From Streptomyces sp. TN58 (GTDB taxonomy: Bacteria > Actinomycetota > Actinomycetes > Streptomycetales > Streptomycetaceae), in contig NZ_CP018870.1 in assembly GCF_001941845.1 (NCBI RefSeq), positions 1 to 64,000 on the forward strand: a stretch of DNA of 64,000 nucleotides. Reading direction: 5' to 3'. The position numbers were made by a program, and so were the translations under genes. The notes beneath the pieces are model-generated. The model worked only from the letters and a program-made list of their open reading frames with translations, did no database searches and was not told the DNA's origin. Shown one piece after another: positions 1-8,201 of the stretch (position 1 is its first letter; the number at the start of each line of letters is the position of its first letter).

Positions 1-69
1 GATCCCGAGAACATCGCCACCCCTTCCCTGGCGGGCCTCCACGCCGCTTCGAGTTCCGTGGAGTGCCGA

Positions 70-2595
70 ATGCAGAAGTCCGGTGACATCGTGCTGCGTC
101 CTCACCAGGAGGAGGCGGTGGAGGCCATTGTCCGGGGGCTGGATATCCCGCCGGGAAAGCGGATTCCGGAGGCGGGGCTGAGGGCTACAGTCGTTTCCGC
201 GTGTGGAACCGGGAAGACCTTTATCGCCGCGGCGGCGGCGCTGCGGCTGGCGCGGCACGGGCGGGTCCTAGTGCTCCTGCCGACGCTCGATCTGCTGACG
301 CAGACGGTGCGGGAGTGGCGGCTCGCCGGGCACACCGGGCCGGCGGTCGCGGTGTGCTCGCTGGAGGACGATCCGCAGCTGTGGCAGCTCGACGTCCGGA
401 CGACGACGTCGGCGCCCCAGCTCGGGCTGTGGCACGGGCGCGGCCCCGTCACGGTGTACGCCACGTACGCGTCGCTGCCGGTCATCGCCGAGGCGCATGA
501 GGGCGCGTACGGGCTGCCGATGGACGTCTTCGACCTGGTGATTGTCGACGAGGCGCACCGTACGTCGGGGTCGGCGGGGAAGGCGTGGGCGGACGTCCAC
601 CGCCAGGAGGTGATCCCCGCGATGCGTCGGCTCTACATGACCGCGACACCCCGGATCTGGATGGAGCGGGCGCCGGGTTCCCGGGCGCAGGAGCGGGAGC
701 AGGAGGAGGCGCGCCGGCGGGCTGCGGAGGAGGAGCGGCGGGCGCGTGAGGAGGCCGAGGCGGAGGGGCGGGTGTGGGTGGCGCGGCCGCGGTGGGACCG
801 GCTGCCGAAGGATCTCGCGTGCTCGATGGACGATCCGGCGGTGTTCGGGCCTGTTGTTTATGAACTCTCGCTTGCTTCGGCTATTTCCCGGGGGCTTTTG
901 GCGAAGTATCAGATTGTGGTGGCGGAACTCACCGACCCTGTCGTTACTCCGCAGCGGCTGAATAGCGAAGAGCGGTACGAGGAGCAGCTGCGGGGGCAGC
1001 GGCTCGCGGCGACGCAGACCGCACTGCTGGAGACGATGGCCGAGCACGGGCTGCAGACCACCATCACGTTCCACCACCGAACCATGGAGGCGGAGGCCTT
1101 CGCCGTAGGACTGGAGCGGGTCGCCGCGCGGCTGCACGCCGTCGACCCCGGGCGGCACCCGGAGCGGGTGTGGGCCGGGTGGCTGTGCGGGGAACACGAG
1201 GGCTCCCACCGGCAGTCCGTGCTCGCGGACTTCGGGCGCAGGGCCGGGCGCGCCGTGCTCTCGAATTGCCGGGTCCTGGGCGAGGGTGTTGATATTCGGG
1301 CGACGGACAGCGTGGCTCTGATCGATCCGAAGGGGTCGGCCGTCGATATCGTCCAGGCGATCGGGCGGGCATTGCGGCAGAAGCCCGGTGAGGGGAAGAT
1401 GGCCACCCTGATCGTTCCCGTGTTTCTGCGGGAAGGTGAAAAGCCTGAGGACATGCTTTCGTCGAATTCCTATAGGCCTTTGGTGCGGGTTTTGGCGGGA
1501 TTGCGGGCGCATGATGAAAAAGCTGTGGAAATGCTTGCTATTCCTCAGGCGAATCAGAAAAGGGTCGTGGACCCGTCCCGGCCGGTCGGGCAGGAGCCGG
1601 AAGAGGGTGAGGAGGAGTCGCGGCTGCTGCTGAAGTTCGCGACGCCGCGGGACCCGGCGCTGATCGCGAAGTGGATCAGCTACCAGGTGATCAACACCGA
1701 GCGGCAGGACTGGCGTCGGGGCGCCGAGGCCGCCTACCGGTACCGGCAGCGCGAAGGGGACCTGGACGTCCCGTACGAGCACGTGGAGGAGGCGGGGGCG
1801 TTCCCGCTCGGCAGGTGGCTGTCGGACCAGCGGCGGGCGTACCGGGCCGGGACCATGACCGGGGAGCGGGCGGCCGAGCTGGAGGGGCTGGGGGTCGTGT
1901 GGGACACCGCCGACGCCGGCTTCGAGGCCAACCTCGGTGCGGCGCGGGCCTACTACGACCTTCACGGGAGCCTCGCCGCACCACGCGGCGCAGCGATCAT
2001 GGACGTCGCGATCGGTCAGTGGTTGACGAACGTGCGTCGGCCCGGCGGGCTCGGGAAGGACCCGGTTCGCGCGGAGCGGCGGGCGGCGGCGTTGGCTGCG
2101 GTCGATCCGGACTGGAACCCGGCCGTGCTGGGGTGGACGGTGGACTGGCAGCGGCACTACGCCTACCTGACGCAGCTCCTCGCCGAAGGCGCCCGCCTGA
2201 CCGCGGTCGTGCCCGGGGTGACCCGGCACGGGGACGACGTCGGACGCTGGCTCGCCACGCAGCGCAGGAACTGGGGGCGGCTCAACACCGAGCAGCAGCG
2301 CCGGCTCGCCGCGCTCGGCGTGAAGAAGGCCTCACGGGCTCGCAAGACGACGGTGAAGACGGCTGCGGCGTCCGGGCCGCGGGCGGGCGGAGACGCCTTC
2401 CAGAAGGGCCTGCAGGCCCTCGCGCAGTACGTGGCGCGGGAGGGCGGGATGCCGGGACGCGGCGCCGTCGAGGAGCTCGCGGACGGTCCTCACCGTGTGG
2501 GCATCTGGATCGGGAACCAGAAGGCCCGCCGTGACCGACTCAACCCGGCGCAACTCGCAGCGCTCGCCGAACTCGGCGTCGACTGGGCGCGGTAG
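70..2595 (+). CDS. SF2 DEAD/DEAH helicase with helicase-associated repeats
   Basis: An 841-aa superfamily 2 helicase. Visible motifs are the RPHQ-type N-terminal motif, Walker A ACGTGKT (about residue 45), a DEAH box (about 165), TATPRIW (motif III region) and QAIGRALR (motif VI, about 440). A charged Glu/Arg-rich insert lies at about residues 205-240. The C-terminal 300 residues contain about four W-x3-A/Y...LG-x-WL/WI repeats typical of helicase-associated (HA) domains, ending in LGVDWAR. HA domains are thought to bind nucleic acid. The ATG at 70 is preferred over the in-frame GTG at 58 because GGAG sits about 8 bases upstream of it. A truncated paralogue lies at 57.8-58.2 kb. Such helicases are common on Streptomyces plasmids and chromosome arms. 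The family is clear, but the biological role is not. Confidence 0.88.
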   Translation: MQKSGDIVLRPHQEEAVEAIVRGLDIPPGKRIPEAGLRATVVSACGTGKTFIAAAAALRLARHGRVLVLLPTLDLLTQTVREWRLAGHTGPAVAVCSLEDDPQLWQLDVRTTTSAPQLGLWHGRGPVTVYATYASLPVIAEAHEGAYGLPMDVFDLVIVDEAHRTSGSAGKAWADVHRQEVIPAMRRLYMTATPRIWMERAPGSRAQEREQEEARRRAAEEERRAREEAEAEGRVWVARPRWDRLPKDLACSMDDPAVFGPVVYELSLASAISRGLLAKYQIVVAELTDPVVTPQRLNSEERYEEQLRGQRLAATQTALLETMAEHGLQTTITFHHRTMEAEAFAVGLERVAARLHAVDPGRHPERVWAGWLCGEHEGSHRQSVLADFGRRAGRAVLSNCRVLGEGVDIRATDSVALIDPKGSAVDIVQAIGRALRQKPGEGKMATLIVPVFLREGEKPEDMLSSNSYRPLVRVLAGLRAHDEKAVEMLAIPQANQKRVVDPSRPVGQEPEEGEEESRLLLKFATPRDPALIAKWISYQVINTERQDWRRGAEAAYRYRQREGDLDVPYEHVEEAGAFPLGRWLSDQRRAYRAGTMTGERAAELEGLGVVWDTADAGFEANLGAARAYYDLHGSLAAPRGAAIMDVAIGQWLTNVRRPGGLGKDPVRAERRAAALAAVDPDWNPAVLGWTVDWQRHYAYLTQLLAEGARLTAVVPGVTRHGDDVGRWLATQRRNWGRLNTEQQRRLAALGVKKASRARKTTVKTAAASGPRAGGDAFQKGLQALAQYVAREGGMPGRGAVEELADGPHRVGIWIGNQKARRDRLNPAQLAALAELGVDWAR

Positions 2596-2611
2596 GCACC
2601 GTCGGGGGAGG

Positions 2612-2652
2612 AGTTCCTCGCACTGGCCCCCAGCAGACCAGTGCGAGGAGCT
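2612..2652. terminator. Bidirectional hairpin between convergent genes
   Basis: A perfect 11-bp GC-rich stem (CCTCGCACTGG with its complement) extends to about 15 bp with one G-T wobble, around an 11-base loop. It sits exactly between the stop of the helicase gene (2595) and the stop of the reverse-strand gene at 2658, so it can serve both. There is no clear U-tract, which is usual in Streptomyces. Confidence 0.75.
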
Positions 2653-2657
2653 GAGGT

Positions 2658-4040
2658 CTATCGCCGGAAGCCTCGCCGGGGGTCCCGGATGCCGCGGTTG
2701 TCGAACGGGTCGAACCAGGCAGCCTCTCGAAGGTCGCCCACACCCAGGAACTGGTTCGCGGGGTGGTCGGGGTCCTCGATGCCGGTGAACTTGGAGTGGA
2801 AGAGCATCAGGACATCGTGGTCCTGGAACATCAGGTCGGAGCAGCTGTCCCAGCCGTAGTCGTCCTCGTGTTCCGGGAGAGCGTTGTGGTCGTCCTCTGC
2901 AGGGCGGTCTTCGAGGTAGGTCGGGGCGTCTTCGATGGCCAGGTGCAGTGCCATCTCCTCCGCCGTGCAGTTGGGGTTGGGCCAGTTCCCCCTGGCAAGG
3001 TCGGCGGCCAGGTCGTCGAAAGCACGCGCCATGCGACGACGCCAGCGGTGGTCGGCTGTCCATGTGAGCGGGGGCATGCGGTCGAAGACCCCCCAGGTGG
3101 AGGAGTCAGCGTCTGCAAGGAACTGGTCCCCCAGATGCTGCGCGTCGTCGTAGGCCTGGTCTGCAAGGACGACCAGTGCGGTGTGGAGCAGGTCGGCGGT
3201 ACGGGGCGTGAGCTGCCATACGCAGTCCTCGCAGTCCTCGTCTTCGCCCTTGCACGGGCAGTGCCGAGTGGGGAAGAGCGCTGCGAAGTTGGGTGTCTCG
3301 TCTTCGGCTGCGGAGCGTGTCCGCCTGCTTCGCAGGCGCCAGCCGTGAGTGAATCGGGTGACGATCGGTGCCGCGCTCCAGTCAGCCAGCTCGTCCCCGT
3401 CTTCGACGCTCAGGAGCTCCGCGGAGCTCTGTTCTTCCAGGGTCTGGGTTCCGGCGACATCCGGATCCTCGGTGAGGGTCATCACCGCCCCGATCAGGTC
3501 GCGTGGATCGTCGTCGCCGCGTTCGGAGGCCGGCAGCGGCTCCCAGCCACGGTCGATAGCAGCCCGTAGGAGAGCGTTCTCGTCGGTGACGTGGAACTCG
3601 TACAGGTGCGCGATCCGCACGACCTTTCCCGGCAGGTCTTTCAGCCGCGGGTGCCCCACCGGGCCGGACGGTACGTCGGAGACTGTTTCATCTTCGGACG
3701 GATCCGGGTTGGGTACCACGAACAGGGTGCCGGGTTGTGCCTGCCAGGTGCCGGACGCGGCGTGGACGACGGCCTGGCGCAGCGAGCCGGCCGGGGCGTC
3801 CGGCATCTCGGCCGTGAGGGCCTTCAGTTCGTCGTCGACGGCAGTGGCATCCCGCCGGGCCAGGACTCGGCGCAGAATGCCCACCGCTTCGAAGGCCTGG
3901 TCTGGGTCCTTGCAGGTCAGAACGGCGGTCAGGGAACTGGGGCCGTTGTCGTGAGCCAGCAGGGCCATCACCCGGCTCTTGCTGGACGTGTGCTCACACA
4001 GGAAATCGATCGCCCGGGCCACGGGCAGCGATGAAGACAT
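2658..4040 (-). CDS. Hypothetical protein with Cys-rich cluster
   Basis: A 460-aa protein of no recognised family. The ATG at 4040 is chosen over an upstream in-frame start at 4091 because a GGAG lies about 10 bases before it and the extra 17 residues look untranslated. The sequence is acidic and probably soluble, with no signal peptide or membrane segment. Around residues 250-265 there is a compact Cys/His cluster (HCPCKGEDEDCEDC), suggestive of a metal site. It is followed by a helical region with several WT/W-D motifs and an acidic DDYGWDSCSD stretch near the C-terminus. It is co-directional with the gene at 4293-5168, about 250 bases downstream of that gene's stop, so the two may share a transcript. 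No function is inferred. Confidence 0.7.
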   Translation of the reverse strand: MSSSLPVARAIDFLCEHTSSKSRVMALLAHDNGPSSLTAVLTCKDPDQAFEAVGILRRVLARRDATAVDDELKALTAEMPDAPAGSLRQAVVHAASGTWQAQPGTLFVVPNPDPSEDETVSDVPSGPVGHPRLKDLPGKVVRIAHLYEFHVTDENALLRAAIDRGWEPLPASERGDDDPRDLIGAVMTLTEDPDVAGTQTLEEQSSAELLSVEDGDELADWSAAPIVTRFTHGWRLRSRRTRSAAEDETPNFAALFPTRHCPCKGEDEDCEDCVWQLTPRTADLLHTALVVLADQAYDDAQHLGDQFLADADSSTWGVFDRMPPLTWTADHRWRRRMARAFDDLAADLARGNWPNPNCTAEEMALHLAIEDAPTYLEDRPAEDDHNALPEHEDDYGWDSCSDLMFQDHDVLMLFHSKFTGIEDPDHPANQFLGVGDLREAAWFDPFDNRGIRDPRRGFRR

Positions 4041-4292
4041 CGCGGGACTCCAAAGGAAGAGAGCGCGCGCCGGACGAAGCAGCACGCGCACGCGGCAGGA
4101 AGCCCGCTGGTGGACACGGTACGAGCGCGTCCCCGGACGGTGAAAGAAGACTCGAGGAGCCAGCTGGTGCCCCCGCTACGAACGAAGACCCGGACCCGGC
4201 TGCCCCGACCCTACCCACACCCAACCGCGCTCACCCCACGAATCCACAGAAACCTCGCCGGGCGGTACCGAAGACCGGGGGCGTTCCACGAA

Positions 4293-5168
4293 TCAGTAGA
4301 TCCCGATCGCGTCGACGATGATGGCTGGGCCGGCGATGTGGGCGTGAACGTCCTCGGCGGGGAGGTCCAGATTGAAGTGACTGACCAGTTCTCGCACCTG
4401 GTCGTCCACCTGGGTCATCAGGAAGCGCCGCATCATGTGTTCCCAGTCGTGGAGAAGCCACTGCTCAGCGCTGAGGTACCCATCGCTGCCGCCTGGGATC
4501 AGCCTGCTGATGCTGCCCAGGACGCGCAGTTCGCCCTCGATACGGTTCGCTGACGCCTCGCCCAGGAAATGATCCGGTGGCACGTTGATGTAGACCTTCT
4601 GCGGCAGGTTCGATCCGGTGAGCTCCAGCAGGATGGGGATGGGGAGGAGCTCGTTTCGGAGGTACACCTGCTGGAACTGCTCGGCGAGCGGCAGATTGTT
4701 GACATCGAGATCGCGGAGACTGTCCAGGTCTACCGCGACGTTGTCCATGAGCCGTCGAAGGATGTAGAACATCTTCCCGGCCAGACTGGCTGCAGTGATC
4801 CGCGTTGTGCCCTCGATCTGCACCAGGTCGTCCCTGCAGAGGGGTGTCTCGCTGTCCGGGTCGACCTTGACTGCTCCGGCCTCGTTGATCAGCGCGTCGA
4901 TGACCTTGCTGAAGGTGGCCTTCTGCTTCGGGGCGAGCGTGTAAGTGGACTGGAACTCGACGTCGGTTCCCTTGGACCCTTCCAGCGCGAACCCGCCCAT
5001 GCCGGCCTTGCCGCCACCAGTCCGCTTCTGAACGGTCTTCTCAGTGATCTCCGCTTGTCGAGGGACGTCGATGTCGTAGTACTCCGCCTGAGACAGGAGA
5101 GTTTCGGTGTCGAGGTAGATCGGTGACCGCAGCGCCATGCCCAGGAGTGTCTCAGCGACCTCTGACAT
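4293..5168 (-). CDS. DUF6414-like hypothetical protein
   Basis: A 291-aa soluble protein. The N-terminus (SPIYLDTETLLSQAEYYDID), the Gly-rich linker (RTGGGKAGMGG) and a following polar segment resemble proteins annotated DUF6414, whose function is unknown. This assignment is from memory and tentative. The middle (residues 90-180) is rich in Leu and Asp with RDLDVNNLPLAEQFQ. The C-terminus ends in a conserved-looking DWEHMMRRFLM and AIIVDAIGIY. No signal peptide, membrane segment or catalytic motif is seen. The start is uncertain: ATG 5168 and ATG 5138 are both in frame and neither has a strong ribosome binding site. The gene lies upstream of the 460-aa gene on the same strand. Confidence 0.72.
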   Translation of the reverse strand: MSEVAETLLGMALRSPIYLDTETLLSQAEYYDIDVPRQAEITEKTVQKRTGGGKAGMGGFALEGSKGTDVEFQSTYTLAPKQKATFSKVIDALINEAGAVKVDPDSETPLCRDDLVQIEGTTRITAASLAGKMFYILRRLMDNVAVDLDSLRDLDVNNLPLAEQFQQVYLRNELLPIPILLELTGSNLPQKVYINVPPDHFLGEASANRIEGELRVLGSISRLIPGGSDGYLSAEQWLLHDWEHMMRRFLMTQVDDQVRELVSHFNLDLPAEDVHAHIAGPAIIVDAIGIY

Positions 5169-5559
5169 TCCAGTTCGCCAAGGTGGGCGGGGACCGCGGC
5201 GGCGGACGGGGCCAGCACGCCTGGGGTCGCAGGGTGCGGGTAGTAGACCCTGACCAGGCCGCCGGACCGAGTCGGGGAGACTCGCGGTCTGGAAGGCCGG
5301 CGACGCAGAGGACGATCCGCCCGACGCGGTCGTGTTCCCGGGAAGAATTCAGACCGGCCCGTCCCCCTCGTCCCGCACGGCGGGAAAACCTCGACGAGAC
5401 AGCGACCATGTGTCGAAAGTGCCAGAGGTGTGCCGCACACCAGACACCACACAGCAGAGACCCCCACCACCACCGCGCGGCCTGCCACCGCCCACACCCC
5501 CTCCCCCAGCGCGGCCGGCCGTGTCGGCTTCCCGCTCCGGTAGTGCAGCGCCGGGCGTC

Positions 5560-5840
5560 TACCGGCCGTGCCCTGCTGTCTTGCCCGGGGCGGGCTGCCT
5601 TCGGTGGGCGGAACCGCAGCCGGGGCCGATGCGCCGGCACCGCGGGGAGGAGGAGCGAGAGCGGTCAGCAGCCGGGGAGACCGGGGCCGGGAGGCGGCCG
5701 GTGTGCCGGGTAGGGTGGCCAGGGAAGTGAGGGTCGCGTCCACGAGGCGGCCGACCAGGGCGGTGCCCCCTGGCCTGCTGCCAAGTCCTGTCGGTGCGCA
5801 GCCGTCCCGCGCGGATCCTTGATCGGTTGGGCGTCCGTTG
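5560..5840 (-). pseudogene. Decayed copy of the 12.5-kb small-gene family
   Basis: On the reverse strand this stretch reads TALVGRLVDATLTSL followed by a Pro/Ala-rich tail. It aligns with the gene at 12490-12810, which has SALVGRLVDATLTSL, and the DNA of the two is clearly similar over about 200 bases (5600-5785 against 12540-12740). Upstream the match continues only after a frameshift (TWQQA against SWQEA). No intact reading frame remains. The rest of the 5169-5882 interval shows no other supportable gene. Confidence 0.5.
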
Positions 5841-5882
5841 CGAAAGTGCCCGCCCGGGCTGCGGACACGAGACCGTGGTGGA

Positions 5883-7283
5883 GTGAACCATCACCCCGGT
5901 CTTGTGCGGACCGCTCCCCTGCAGGGAGAAACGACCTCGTCGCTGATCTGCCGCATCGCAAGCCGCTACGGGCTGGAGGCGAAGGCATTGCGGTCCGGCT
6001 GGCACTGGCGCAACCACCAGCCCAAGCACGCGGGCGGGGCCTTTCGGGCCGATGCCGAGGTGGTGCTGAACTCAGCCGGGCGGCAACTCCTGGCAGGCCT
6101 GTGCGGCGTCGAGGAGGAGGTACTGGCGCGGGCGTTGCCGTCGTGGGCACAGGAGGACGCCAAGCTATCGGCCGAGGCGACCGGAGTGCCGATGGCGGCG
6201 TGGCGGATCGCCGGCACAGTCGCCGGGCCGGTGGCCTTCGGCTGCCGACTGTGCGCCGCCGGGCGTGCGGGGACGGCCGTGCGCGTCGTGCGGTACGTCC
6301 CGCGGTGGGATCGGGTGTGTGTACGGCACGGACGGTGGCTCTTCGATGCGGACGCCGACCAGCCTCTTGAGTACCTGGACGTACGGCAGCTGCCGGAAGT
6401 GGCTGCGGCGCAGCGGCGGTGGGCCGGGGTGGCGCGGCGGGCGGTGCGGGGCGGGGTCGGGCCGGAGAGGGTGTTCGCGCTGGCGTATGCGGTGGTGGGT
6501 CGTTGGTGGGAGCAGGCGTATGCCTGGGAGCGGGAGACGATCTGGCCGCGGCGGCTGCATCAGGTCGCTGGTGGTGACGCCGGAGGTGATCTGGAATGGT
6601 GGCGGATCGTGGGGCGGGATCCGGTCGTCTTCCCTGAGGTGGTGGTGGTTGCCGAGGCGTTGTTGAGTCCGGGTATGGCTGAGCTGGTGTGGGTGGACAG
6701 TGGTGCGGGGCGGCCGCGGGTGCTGCCAGCCGACGGGATGTTCTGTCGTCGGCTCGGGGAGCGGGTCGGGCGCGTGTGGCTGGGGCCGTTGGCGGCGACG
6801 GATCATGGAGGTCCGCTGATCTCCTGGATGGGCAGCGTCATCCGCCGGCGCCGCACCGCAGCCGGCGGGCCGACCGGGTACGCGGACGATCCGTGGTGGG
6901 TGCGCCAGGAACATCAGCCGGCGACCATGGCCGGACAGTTGCGGGTGCTCGGCAAGGAGAAACGGGCGCCGGGCTCGGGGACGATGTGGCGGACGGTCGT
7001 GCCGCCCGAGGAGCGGGCGCGGATCGGCAGTCTCATCGACGGTGCCGAGGAGCAGCTCGCCCAGCTGCGCGGCGTGCAGAGCGGGCCGACTGCCGAGGTC
7101 GCGGAGCAGCTGCTGCGCGGTCTCGGTCATAGTGCCGGTCTGATCGAGGCGGCCTGGAAGCGGAGCGCGGTGGCGGCGGTGAACGGCGGGGTGCCGCTGG
7201 AGGAGGTGGCACGGTGGGTGAACATGCCTGTCGAGGAGCTCAGGAGCATGCTGACGGCGGGCAGGCAGGAAGACGGCAGTTGA
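5883..7283 (+). CDS. tniQ: TniQ/TnsD-type transposition target-selection protein
   Basis: A 466-aa protein with the TniQ layout. The N-terminus has P-x-GE-T-x-SL-x-RIA (about residues 15-28). A zinc-finger region has CRLC near residue 121 and CVRHGRWL near 147. The C-terminus is helical with helix-turn-helix-like segments (LEEVARWVNMPVEEL). In Tn7-like and Tn5053-like elements TniQ/TnsD binds DNA and couples the target to the AAA+ regulator TnsC. The GTG at 5883 follows a GGTGGA sequence and puts the conserved N-terminus near the start. An in-frame extension to 5838 is possible but adds no recognisable sequence. It lies 160 bases upstream of tnsA on the same strand, whereas many actinobacterial modules place tniQ last. 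Confidence 0.85.
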   Translation: MNHHPGLVRTAPLQGETTSSLICRIASRYGLEAKALRSGWHWRNHQPKHAGGAFRADAEVVLNSAGRQLLAGLCGVEEEVLARALPSWAQEDAKLSAEATGVPMAAWRIAGTVAGPVAFGCRLCAAGRAGTAVRVVRYVPRWDRVCVRHGRWLFDADADQPLEYLDVRQLPEVAAAQRRWAGVARRAVRGGVGPERVFALAYAVVGRWWEQAYAWERETIWPRRLHQVAGGDAGGDLEWWRIVGRDPVVFPEVVVVAEALLSPGMAELVWVDSGAGRPRVLPADGMFCRRLGERVGRVWLGPLAATDHGGPLISWMGSVIRRRRTAAGGPTGYADDPWWVRQEHQPATMAGQLRVLGKEKRAPGSGTMWRTVVPPEERARIGSLIDGAEEQLAQLRGVQSGPTAEVAEQLLRGLGHSAGLIEAAWKRSAVAAVNGGVPLEEVARWVNMPVEELRSMLTAGRQEDGS

Positions 7284-7442
7284 GGACGAAGCACGACGGC
7301 TTTGTCGGCTGTTAGCTGATACTGCACTCGTTTGTGGAAGGAATCCTGAAAACAGCGGCGTCTGTCGGCGGGTACGGCTTGGCTGACGCGGGTGATCAGC
7401 ACAGGTGGGGCACGGCCCGGGGACCGGGCAGGGCGAGCGGTC
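7284..7442 (+). promoter_or_regulatory. tniQ-tnsA spacer, candidate TnsB-site or promoter region
   Basis: This non-coding spacer contains TGTCGGCTGTTAGCTGA at 7303 and a related TGTCGGCGGGTACGGC at 7366, in the same orientation. TGT is the conserved outer trinucleotide of Tn7-like ends, and TnsB binds short direct repeats there. No inverted partner could be found by eye downstream of tnsC, so an end is only a candidate. The spacer could equally be the tnsABC promoter. Confidence 0.3.
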
Positions 7443-8201
7443 GTGGACAGTGGGAGCGGGTTCGAGGCGGTGTTCCTCGACCCGGTGGGGCAGTCGGTGC
7501 AGCAGCGGTGGGCGGATGCAGCCATGACGGTGGCGTTCGAGGAGTTGCCGCCGGTGTCGGCGTTCCCGGTGGTGCCGGGGCGGCGTTGGGGGCCGGGACT
7601 GTGGTGGTCGGCGACCACCGGACGGCACGTGGCCGCGGGGTCGAACGCAATGCGCACCCAACTGATGGCCCTGGACCGCGACCCACGCGTGACCGGGCTC
7701 GCCGGGCGGCCGGTACGGCTGCTGTGGCGCGACGAACGGGGACGGGTGCGTTCCTGGGTGCCGCAGCTGTTCGCCCGCTACCGCGACGGCACGGGCCTGC
7801 TGGCCGACTGCCCCAGCCACCCCGACGCCGGTGGCGAACGTGCCCTGGGCGCCGCGCACGCGGTGGCCAGGGCGTGCGGGGACATCGGCTGGGCCTACCG
7901 GCGCCTTTCACCGCTCGACGATGTGCCGGCCTCCAATCTGAAGTGGCTGGCCGGCTATCGCCATCCCCGCAACGCCGGCCGCCCGGGCCTGACGCCCGCG
8001 GCTGTGGAAGCGTTCGCGCGACCGCGGCCGCTGATCGAGGGAGCCGAAGCTGTCGGTGACCCGATCGAGGTCCTTCCCGTCGTCTTCCACGCCCTGTGGC
8101 ACGGGCAGCTCACGACGGACCTGGAGGCGCCGCTGCACGAGTGCGTCCCCGTCGGCCCCAGGGACTGGAACGGTCTGGGCCGGACGGGAGGTGCCGGGTG
8201 A
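7443..8201 (+). CDS. tnsA: TnsA-like transposase endonuclease subunit, probably catalytically degenerate
   Basis: A 252-aa protein with the fold signature of actinobacterial TnsA-like subunits: LMALDRDPRVTGLAGRPVRL, then SWVPQLFARYRDGTGLLAD, a helical segment with DIGWAYR, and LKWLAGYRHPR. TnsA cuts the 5' strands at Tn7-type ends and partners with TnsB. Typical family members carry ESxLE, VPDF and VK at the corresponding places. Here they read GSNAM, VPQL and a Pro, so the Glu, Asp and Lys of the nuclease site all appear substituted. The alignment was made from memory. The GTG at 7443 follows AGGGCGAGCG; a GTG at 7392 is an alternative. The stop overlaps the tnsB GTG by two bases (GTGA). Confidence 0.78.
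   Translation: MDSGSGFEAVFLDPVGQSVQQRWADAAMTVAFEELPPVSAFPVVPGRRWGPGLWWSATTGRHVAAGSNAMRTQLMALDRDPRVTGLAGRPVRLLWRDERGRVRSWVPQLFARYRDGTGLLADCPSHPDAGGERALGAAHAVARACGDIGWAYRRLSPLDDVPASNLKWLAGYRHPRNAGRPGLTPAAVEAFARPRPLIEGAEAVGDPIEVLPVVFHALWHGQLTTDLEAPLHECVPVGPRDWNGLGRTGGAG

Noticed and set aside
268-2229. Very long reverse-strand frame opposite the helicase gene
   Set aside because: Pro/Arg/His-rich shadow frame produced by codon bias of the GC-rich + strand gene. The + strand protein has full helicase motifs.
5780-5800. TGTCGGTGCGCAGCC near 5789 as the sharp left end of the Tn7-like element
   Set aside because: Homology to the 12.5-kb gene continues weakly beyond this point (TWQQA against SWQEA), so there is no clear junction here.
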